Positions 1 through 5,919 of a DNA stretch of 7,267 nt are shown piece after piece. This DNA is from Rickettsiales bacterium. GTDB lineage: Bacteria > Pseudomonadota > Alphaproteobacteria > Rickettsiales > Rickettsiaceae. The translations under genes were made by a program, and so were the position numbers. Under the pieces are notes generated by a model. That model was not told the origin of the DNA. It saw only the letters and a program-made list of their open reading frames with translations, and made no database searches. The stretch is taken from positions 1 to 7,267 of the forward strand of contig CANNRM010000024.1 of assembly GCA_947508155.1 (NCBI GenBank), read 5' to 3'. Position 1 is the first letter of the stretch. Every line of letters begins with the position of its first letter.

Positions 1-1
1 C

Positions 2-766
2 AAAGAAATCAAAACCCTAATCGGCCAAGATGTCAAAATCTTCATCGACCAAGAAGGTGGTAGAGTAGCCCGCATAAAACCACCAATCGCCGAAAAAACA
101 TTCCCAAATATGGAATTTTTTGGTGAAATCTATAGAACTCAAGGAAGTGCTGATGCAATTAAAGCAGTAGAACAAAATTTCTTCGAATTAATGAGCGAGC
201 TCAAAGAGCTAGGAATTGATGCAACATGCGCTCCAGTCTGTGATTTACGCCATCCAGGAGCACATGACATCATAGGAGATCGTAGCTTCGGAACGGACCC
301 ACAAATAATGATAGATCTGTGCGCAGCAGCACTAGATGGCATACATAGAGCTGGTGGAGAAGGAGTATTAAAACACATTCCAGGTCATGGCAGATCAATG
401 CATGATAGCCATCTTGATCTACCAACTATTGACGCAAGTTTAACTGAATTAGAACAAACAGATTTTGTTGTATTTAAAGCTCTTGCAGATAAATGCCAAT
501 ATGCCATGACGGCTCATATTGTCTATACATGTTTTGACACAGAAAACACAGTGACAACATCGAAAACTGCTATAGATTATATCCGTAAAAATATCGGCTT
601 CACTGGCATGCTGATGAGCGATGATTTGGATATGAAAGCGCTATCAGGCACATTGTATGACAAAACACAAAGCGCCTTACATGCTGGATGCGACATTGCA
701 CTGCAATGTAGTGGCAATATAGATGACATGGTAGAGGTCATACAGGCTATACATCAGACTCGTTAG
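2..766 (+). CDS. nagZ: Beta-N-acetylhexosaminidase NagZ (GH3), 5' end outside window
   Basis: The frame is open from the left edge (base 2) and gives 254 residues. GH3 NagZ proteins are usually about 330-350 residues, so roughly 80-90 N-terminal residues are missing. NagZ removes GlcNAc from GlcNAc-1,6-anhydro-MurNAc (with or without peptide) in the cytoplasm during peptidoglycan recycling. Visible motifs, numbered from base 2: DQEGGRVAR at 16-24, which forms part of the sugar-binding site; DLRHPGAHDIIGDRSFGTDP at about 81-100; KHIPGHG at 124-130; the D-S-H triad at 135-137, corresponding to the flexible-loop Asp-His acid/base dyad of NagZ; and MSDDLDM around 205-211, whose first Asp (about 207) is the expected nucleophile. 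All key residues are present, so the enzyme looks active. The gene converges on virB6 and its last 20 bp overlap that gene. No terminator is visible. The ATG at 110 is internal, because conserved sequence lies upstream of it. Whether it has a signal peptide cannot be seen here. Confidence 0.95.
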   Translation, partial: KEIKTLIGQDVKIFIDQEGGRVARIKPPIAEKTFPNMEFFGEIYRTQGSADAIKAVEQNFFELMSELKELGIDATCAPVCDLRHPGAHDIIGDRSFGTDPQIMIDLCAAALDGIHRAGGEGVLKHIPGHGRSMHDSHLDLPTIDASLTELEQTDFVVFKALADKCQYAMTAHIVYTCFDTENTVTTSKTAIDYIRKNIGFTGMLMSDDLDMKALSGTLYDKTQSALHAGCDIALQCSGNIDDMVEVIQAIHQTR

Positions 767-3700
767 CACTCTTTGTTCCAGCACGTTTACCGCTTTGTTC
801 TACTTTCTCGGTAGTATCTGCTTTTACCACTTCATCATAACTCTTTTTTGCAGGACCTCTTGCACTACCACTTTTCTCTTCCTCTACTGGCGCATCTGAT
901 TCCGCCACCTCTTCTAAGCCTCCGCTACGTCCAGATGATGCTGGAGCTTTGTGTTCCGTTTTATCACCTTTTGCATCAAGCATATCTTTTAAATCAGCCT
1001 TGAGCTTATCTTTGAGCGAAGCTTCTGGAGCTTTGTCTGTTGTATCCGGCGTATTTGCATCAAACTCCATATTACCTTTTATACCTAGGTCCATTTTTAC
1101 ATTAATATTCATAGTGCCTAATTTAGTCCCTTCTGGTTGCAGCATATCAGATCCACTAGAGTTACCACCGCCGGCATTATCAGATATAACATGAGTCTCA
1201 TGACTCAAGGTTTCAGTGGTAGAAGATGTAGTGGCTCCATGAGCATCTGCTTCTACAGCCTCTTGCTTGCCACTCTTAGCAGTTTTCTCTTGTGATAATT
1301 CAGATAAAATCTCCTCTCGAGACTTACCTTGCAGAAGACCCTCGGCAATTCTATTACGTAAAGCTTGATTCTCATTCTCATCTTGACCGAGCTCACTTTT
1401 GGCGAAAGGATCACTTGTTGAAGCGCCCTGCCCACCAGGCCCAGATCTATCCACATGAGGCTTAGCAACAACCTTATCGCTCATTTGCTCAGTTGTTTTC
1501 GAAGCAGTTGGTGGCTTATCGCTTGGTGTTTTTGTTACATCAGTTTTCGTGCTTAGCTGCTCTGCTTTAGCTTTTGCTTCCTGAGCATACAATTCTTTAT
1601 AATCAACCTCTTTCCATGAATCTGGCAACAGATTACTTAGAGAGGTTTTTTTAGATATTTTTCTTGCCTTATCTAAGCGACTTTGATTCCAATCTTCATC
1701 TGCTTTATTGAACACATTTTTGAATTCTTTAAAGCCCTGACTAGCAGCAGACAAATTCTCCGAAGCAGCACGCATAGTTCCACTTCTCTTACTTAAGAAA
1801 CCAACACCCTCATCGGACATTTTGAGATAAGACTCAGAATAAGCCTCGGCATATTTATCCTGCTTCACTTTAGCGTCAAGCATACCCTTCATATCGGTCT
1901 CAAGCCTGTCTATAGTAACACGCTCAGCAGAGCTTAGTTTAGAATAATCTACACCACCTTTTAATGAAGAATATTGACTATCCTTACCAAACAATTCTTG
2001 AGCCGCGATATTTTTGAAATCCTCTGCCTTCGCGCTACTTAATTTACCTACAATTGCTCTACTTGCAGCACCGGCATTCACATTGCTAGATATTGCAACG
2101 CCCTCACCATCACTATGCGGCGTTTGTAAAAGATGCTCTAAATCTTTCGCATAACTAGCATTTTTAAGATTCTTATTAAACGTAGTTGCCTCAGCATGAG
2201 ACATACCAGTAATTGATTCTGCTTGTTTTCTAACAGATTTGAGCCCACCTTTGACAGCATCTTCTTTCAGGGATTTTATCTTACGATCAGCCCATGGCTT
2301 ATCTATTATGTTATATTTTGCATCCTTCAAAGATTGTTTTATACTATCACGCTTAGCTTGAATTGCAGCAGAAACACCAAGTTTTCTATCTGCTGCATGA
2401 ACTGGCGCCATAATAGCAGATTTTAACCCCGCAGATGCAGCAGTAGCAGCAGTAGCATTACTTCCAGCATTATTGGTGGTGCTAGATAAAAATTGAGCCA
2501 TTGATACAGTAGTTTTATTAAAATGATTCATCAAATAAACGCATACTAGAATAATTGCAAGACCTCCAAAATCTCCAATATATCCACTACGCATTTGTCC
2601 AATCAACCTATTTTCGTATGGGTTATTTGGATCCAAGAATGGCAAATCTGGATATCTAAAGCCCGTACATTGATATGCAGAACAGAATTCAGCGGTTTGT
2701 GCTCCAGGTGCACATTGCGCATTATTAGGATTTTGCAAACAAAATGGACTAGCAGACAAAGACTGCGGAGAAAATGTAGTGCTACCCAAAGCATTATTGG
2801 AGTCAGAAGATAAATCTGCAACCGTTTTAAAATGATCTTTCGGCACTGGAATATTTGCAATAGAAGGATTTGTACTAGAAATTTTAGGAAAAGGCCATTT
2901 GAATATACTAATTCCCTGAATGTTAGGAAATTCTATCATACATGTCGGAAAGCCGAGCGTATTGTAAATCTGATTTCTAATAATCATTGTCATAAACAAA
3001 ATACCAGCATAAACCAATATCATTTGCACCGAATAAGACATAATCTGCTTTACCCAATTATCGAAGAATGATTTGGTCTGCTCAAATATATAAAACATAA
3101 TAAAAATCGGCGCGATACTGATAAGTAGACCCACCATAATAAGTGCCGTCATATATAAGACAGCAGCATCAAAATAAATTTTTACCAAGAACACGAGCAT
3201 TATGAGATATATAATTATATATATCCAGCCCGTAGGGGTGGACAATAATAATGAAAAAAGCTTGATAAAAATCTCTTCGGAAAAGAAAAAATCTAATGGA
3301 TTACTGCTACCAGGACCAGAAGCCGCAACCTCATATAGTATATTAATAACAAAATCTGTCCCTTCATAAAACCATATAAACAGATGCTCGTTAAAGAAGT
3401 GCCAACTATTAGGGCTAATCAAAGCTATAATAATAATGATTTTGATGACTCTGCCAATAAGCTCTTTCTGGGTAATTTCAATAGAGCCCATTATAAAGCC
3501 CATAGCAGAGAATATAATAAATAACATTAGTAATGCACGTACTGTATTAGTGAATCCAGAATTTGCAACTATTGTACTATATATCGTTGGAACGATACCG
3601 GCTGTACCACCATCTGTTATCTTCACACCATTTTTATAATCAGCGCCAGTGGAGCCAAACAAGGTTTTCTTTACAAGACCAATACACCAAGATATTGGAT

Positions 3701-4514
3701 CCCACCCACCATTTACTACACCTGATTTTATAAAAATACGATATTGACCATTATTATCTTCATAAAAACGATCCAGTATCTTGAAATATAATCTGCCCTT
3801 TACATAATCGATTCTTGAAGAATTTATAGTATGATTTCCATCATAATCATAAAGCACGCCGCCCGTATTGGATACTCTACCAGAATTTGATAAACTTGGA
3901 ATATAATATCTAGAATGCGGAGACCCCATATGCATTGTTAGAGCATCTGGGTTACTCATTGTATTTAGAGAAACATTAGGATCATAACCCGGCTTTGCAA
4001 GCAAAGCATATAACCCTACTCCTTTAGTCATTAAACACGGAGGATTTGCTATTTGCGCTTCTTTCGTTGCCGTACACATTGCTGCAGTAAGACAAGCATC
4101 TGCAGCGCTATCTAACGGCCCACCCTGTACATCCTTAGCACATTTCTCTGAGCCAATAAAATTACATGGCAATAACCTTGCACAATATGATGTTAACTTG
4201 CTCCCATGGTCCTTATCTCCATACCAAGGACACCATGCCGAAACAACACCAGAATCATTTGGATCTTCTCCTGGTATCCAGTTTTTAACCACTATGTATA
4301 AAGGCTCTCCATTAAGCACCAGACCTTTGTCACGCCATGGAGTAATTTCAGCAGTTTGATCGCCAAAAATCTCAGACTTATCATAACGGGAAGATACGGT
4401 CATTTTAGCAAAACCAAAATCATCCGCATCTAGGCAAGCATCGCCTCCACAGCCATAAAGCATCAATGTTGCTGTAAGAAATATAAACCGTAATATGGTA
4501 TTACTGATACTCAT
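747..4514 (-). CDS. VirB6/TrbL-like type IV secretion inner-membrane protein with lipobox and very long C-terminal tail
   Basis: A 1255-residue protein from the ATG at 4514. A TTG two codons upstream (4520) is possible but would put two residues before a good signal peptide. Residues 1-22 form a lipoprotein signal (MSISNTILR, hydrophobic core, then LYGC with Cys22). Residues 23-325 form a cysteine-rich (nine Cys) extracytoplasmic domain. Hydrophobic spans lie at about 326-345, 352-367, 379-397, 430-448, 451-476, 494-512 and 650-665. The segment SFFDNWVKQ (about 482-490) between spans resembles the conserved core of VirB6/TrbL (PF04610). A loop at 513-649 carries five more Cys. Residues 666-1255 contain no Cys and are rich in Lys, Glu, Ala and Ser, with helical and probably disordered parts. 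VirB6 is a membrane-pore/stalk component of VirB-type T4SSs; Rickettsiales carry several enlarged paralogues. No other T4SS gene is in the window. Family call is strong; which paralogue it is remains unknown. No Shine-Dalgarno is visible. Confidence 0.88.
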   Translation of the reverse strand: MSISNTILRFIFLTATLMLYGCGGDACLDADDFGFAKMTVSSRYDKSEIFGDQTAEITPWRDKGLVLNGEPLYIVVKNWIPGEDPNDSGVVSAWCPWYGDKDHGSKLTSYCARLLPCNFIGSEKCAKDVQGGPLDSAADACLTAAMCTATKEAQIANPPCLMTKGVGLYALLAKPGYDPNVSLNTMSNPDALTMHMGSPHSRYYIPSLSNSGRVSNTGGVLYDYDGNHTINSSRIDYVKGRLYFKILDRFYEDNNGQYRIFIKSGVVNGGWDPISWCIGLVKKTLFGSTGADYKNGVKITDGGTAGIVPTIYSTIVANSGFTNTVRALLMLFIIFSAMGFIMGSIEITQKELIGRVIKIIIIIALISPNSWHFFNEHLFIWFYEGTDFVINILYEVAASGPGSSNPLDFFFSEEIFIKLFSLLLSTPTGWIYIIIYLIMLVFLVKIYFDAAVLYMTALIMVGLLISIAPIFIMFYIFEQTKSFFDNWVKQIMSYSVQMILVYAGILFMTMIIRNQIYNTLGFPTCMIEFPNIQGISIFKWPFPKISSTNPSIANIPVPKDHFKTVADLSSDSNNALGSTTFSPQSLSASPFCLQNPNNAQCAPGAQTAEFCSAYQCTGFRYPDLPFLDPNNPYENRLIGQMRSGYIGDFGGLAIILVCVYLMNHFNKTTVSMAQFLSSTTNNAGSNATAATAASAGLKSAIMAPVHAADRKLGVSAAIQAKRDSIKQSLKDAKYNIIDKPWADRKIKSLKEDAVKGGLKSVRKQAESITGMSHAEATTFNKNLKNASYAKDLEHLLQTPHSDGEGVAISSNVNAGAASRAIVGKLSSAKAEDFKNIAAQELFGKDSQYSSLKGGVDYSKLSSAERVTIDRLETDMKGMLDAKVKQDKYAEAYSESYLKMSDEGVGFLSKRSGTMRAASENLSAASQGFKEFKNVFNKADEDWNQSRLDKARKISKKTSLSNLLPDSWKEVDYKELYAQEAKAKAEQLSTKTDVTKTPSDKPPTASKTTEQMSDKVVAKPHVDRSGPGGQGASTSDPFAKSELGQDENENQALRNRIAEGLLQGKSREEILSELSQEKTAKSGKQEAVEADAHGATTSSTTETLSHETHVISDNAGGGNSSGSDMLQPEGTKLGTMNINVKMDLGIKGNMEFDANTPDTTDKAPEASLKDKLKADLKDMLDAKGDKTEHKAPASSGRSGGLEEVAESDAPVEEEKSGSARGPAKKSYDEVVKADTTEKVEQSGKRAGTKSANESDV
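4452..4514 (-). other. Lipoprotein signal peptide (SPII) of the VirB6-like protein
   Basis: Codons 1-21 give a short polar start with one Arg at position 9, a hydrophobic core (FIFLTATLML) and the lipobox L-Y-G before Cys22. The residue after Cys is Gly, not Asp, so there is no classic inner-membrane retention signal; the downstream membrane spans would nevertheless hold the protein in the inner membrane. Tyr at -2 is not the commonest lipobox residue, so cleavage is likely but not certain. Confidence 0.65.
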
Positions 4515-4538
4515 GCACAATTAGATTATTGGAATAAT

Positions 4539-4568
4539 ATTATACTTAGTCCCCAATTAATTTGGGAA
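4539..4568 (-). promoter_or_regulatory. Candidate sigma70 promoter for the virB6-like gene
   Basis: On the minus strand a perfect TATAAT (4544-4539) is preceded, after an 18-bp spacer, by TTCCCA (4568-4563), which matches TTGACA at four of six bases. Transcription would begin near 4532, leaving a leader of about 18 nt before the ATG at 4514. That short leader has no recognisable Shine-Dalgarno sequence. Called by eye from consensus only. Confidence 0.5.
4550..4567. promoter_or_regulatory. 18-bp near-palindrome overlapping the virB6 promoter (candidate operator)
   Basis: TCCCCAATTAATTTGGGA pairs with itself at eight of nine positions (only the fifth pair, C with T, fails). It fills most of the spacer between the proposed -10 and -35 elements of virB6 and overlaps the -35, a place where a dimeric repressor would block RNA polymerase. 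It has no loop and no T-tract, so it is not a terminator. The cognate regulator is unknown. Confidence 0.4.
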
Positions 4569-4645
4569 CCAGTATTAGATTATGGTCTGCTAGAATCATA
4601 TTGTACAAAGAAATTTATAAATATGCACAAGATTAACATTATCAC

Positions 4646-4662
4646 TGTGCTCTAAGTGCACA
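4646..4662. promoter_or_regulatory. TGTGC-N7-GCACA dyad upstream of the glycosidase-anmK promoter
   Basis: Perfect 5-bp inverted arms TGTGC (4646-4650) and GCACA (4658-4662) are separated by 7 bp and end five bases before the proposed -35 at 4667, a typical activator position. The right arm is part of TGCACAA (4657-4663), which also occurs at 4624-4630 and at 4514-4520 beside the virB6 start. This may be a shared binding site in the divergent region; no regulator can be named. Confidence 0.35.
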
Positions 4663-4666
4663 AATA

Positions 4667-4695
4667 TAGACTCAACATATTCTGTATGTTATAGT
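4667..4695 (+). promoter_or_regulatory. Candidate extended -10 promoter for the glycosidase-anmK unit
   Basis: TAGACT (4667-4672, four of six to TTGACA), a 17-bp spacer and TATAGT (4690-4695, five of six to TATAAT), with TG at 4687-4688 giving the extended -10 form TGN-TATAGT. The start would be near 4702, about 23 nt before the ATG at 4725. TAAAAT at 4705-4710 is a weaker alternative -10. Only a weak purine-rich stretch (AAAAGA) precedes the ATG. Confidence 0.45.
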
Positions 4696-4724
4696 CAATT
4701 ATTCTAAAATGACAAAAGATACTC

Positions 4725-5858
4725 ATGAAACATATATTCTTACTTTTATCGCTCATGCTAACCTCGATAAACATACATGCCATACAGCTAGAAACAACTC
4801 ATTTTAAAAATACCGAAATATATTTCGTCAATTTTGACCCCAAAAAACACGACATGCAAATTGTCCGCGCATTAGATGGTGGGATAGGCAAAGAAGATAT
4901 ATTATCAATCACAAAAAGACATAGTGCAATCGCTGCAATAAATGGAAGTTTCTGGGAAGCTGGTGGCAAAATAAATGGAATACCAGCATTTATGGTAAAA
5001 GTCCAAAACCAGCTTTTTATATCAAACCGAGAATATCCAATTGCATATTTCTCTAAATCTGGCGATGTAAATTTCACCAAGATACATACCTCTCCACATA
5101 TTATCATTGGATCCAAAAAACTGAAATGTTCTATAAATATGCCGCAAATCAAGTCGCCTGTTACGATATATACAAGGGCCTATGCACGTTCTACATTGTC
5201 CAACCCTGGCACATTCGAAGCTACTGTTATTGACAATAAAATCACACATATTTCCTCAAATGGCAATAGCATAATCCCAGAAAATGGCTTTGTCATAAGC
5301 TCAAAATCTTTAAACGCTAAAGTTGGCAAAATGGTTGAACTAGAAACAACACTCCCAGCAGCAATAAAAGATGCTGATTATATTATGTCTGGTTCCAATA
5401 TGCTGCTCTCAAATGGAGAATTCGATACATATCTAACTGAGCCAAAACATGCTAGTGCATTCAGAGACGCTCAACACGCACGCTCAGCCTTGTGCAAATT
5501 ACAAAATGGAAATGTTATATTTGCAGCTACGAATTATGTCTATGAAAATGACATCAAAAACATGACACCAAAACAGATTTTATTATTTCTCACTTCCAAC
5601 GGAATTAGTCCTGATGACGCAAACAAAATGAGCATCACGGATATTATGAAATTCTACTACAAAATTTCTGCAACTAACCATAAAGCAAAAGGTTTAACCA
5701 TGGGAGATTTTGCAGCAGGACTCAAAGAATATGGATGTATTGATGCAATTAATCTAGATGGTGGATCATCGACAACGCTTATATATAAAGATAAAGTCAT
5801 TGCAGGTGCTAAGCCAAAGTTACAGGAAGATTCTGATGCTATTATTGTAAAAATGTAA
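4725..5858 (+). CDS. Exported phosphodiester glycosidase (NAGPA/DUF2233 family)
   Basis: A 377-residue protein. Residues 1-19 (MKHIFLLLSL... ending INIHA) form a type I signal peptide with likely cleavage after Ala19, so the enzyme should act in the periplasm or outside. The rest fits the phosphodiester glycosidase domain PF09992, known from the human mannose-6-phosphate uncovering enzyme NAGPA and many bacterial proteins. Visible marks: AAINGSFWEAGGKINGIPA at 70-88 (family NGxF...GxPxG block), IMSGSNMLLSNGEF at 220-233, HARSALCKLQNGNVIFA at 251-267 (HxRxA block), and LTMGDFAAGL then INLDGGSSTTLI at 324-353 (NLDGGxSS block). These are the conserved active-site blocks, so activity is plausible. 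The stretch of about 50 residues at 271-322 between the last two blocks seems longer than usual. The substrate is unknown: bacterial members act on varied sugar-phosphodiester or glycan linkages. First gene of a unit with anmK, 4 bp apart; divergent from virB6. Confidence 0.88.
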   Translation: MKHIFLLLSLMLTSINIHAIQLETTHFKNTEIYFVNFDPKKHDMQIVRALDGGIGKEDILSITKRHSAIAAINGSFWEAGGKINGIPAFMVKVQNQLFISNREYPIAYFSKSGDVNFTKIHTSPHIIIGSKKLKCSINMPQIKSPVTIYTRAYARSTLSNPGTFEATVIDNKITHISSNGNSIIPENGFVISSKSLNAKVGKMVELETTLPAAIKDADYIMSGSNMLLSNGEFDTYLTEPKHASAFRDAQHARSALCKLQNGNVIFAATNYVYENDIKNMTPKQILLFLTSNGISPDDANKMSITDIMKFYYKISATNHKAKGLTMGDFAAGLKEYGCIDAINLDGGSSTTLIYKDKVIAGAKPKLQEDSDAIIVKM

Positions 5859-5862
5859 TATA

Positions 5863-5919
5863 ATGAAACACCTACTCTTATTCTTATCAATTATAATCAC
5901 CTCAACAAATGTTGTCGCT
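5863..5919 (+). other. Signal-peptide-like N-terminal extension of AnmK
   Basis: Nineteen codons: Lys2 and His3, a hydrophobic core and V-V-A just before a second Met. The peptide matches the signal of the upstream glycosidase at 10 of 19 residues and the DNA at 37 of 57 bases (my hand count, ungapped). Many differences are silent or conservative: CAT/CAC, TCG/TCA twice, AAC/AAT, GCC/GCT, and Ile/Leu/Met/Val swaps. It could be a working signal peptide or upstream sequence not translated when the ATG at 5920 is used. Confidence 0.6.

Larger units (their letters stand above)
4520..4583 (+). repeat. 10-bp direct repeat ATTAGATTAT flanking the virB6 promoter
   Basis: Identical copies of ATTAGATTAT lie at 4520-4529 and 4574-4583, 54 bp apart, on either side of the proposed virB6 promoter and palindrome. 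In AT-rich DNA a 10-bp match can arise by chance, so a regulatory role is only suggested. Confidence 0.35.

Noticed and set aside
941..1036. Exact 12-bp repeat CTGGAGCTTTGT at 941-952 and 1025-1036 in virB6
   Set aside because: In frame it encodes only a shared K-A-P stretch and the flanking 28-residue units do not align, so a true tandem repeat is not supported.
1584..1598. EPIYA-like tyrosine motif in the VirB6-like tail (KELYA)
   Set aside because: It lacks the leading Glu and Pro of EPIYA and occurs once in a charged helix; chance is the better explanation.
4799..5152. Open minus-strand frame of 117 codons
   Set aside because: Antisense to the N-terminal half of the glycosidase gene, which has clear family motifs; composition does not suggest a separate protein.
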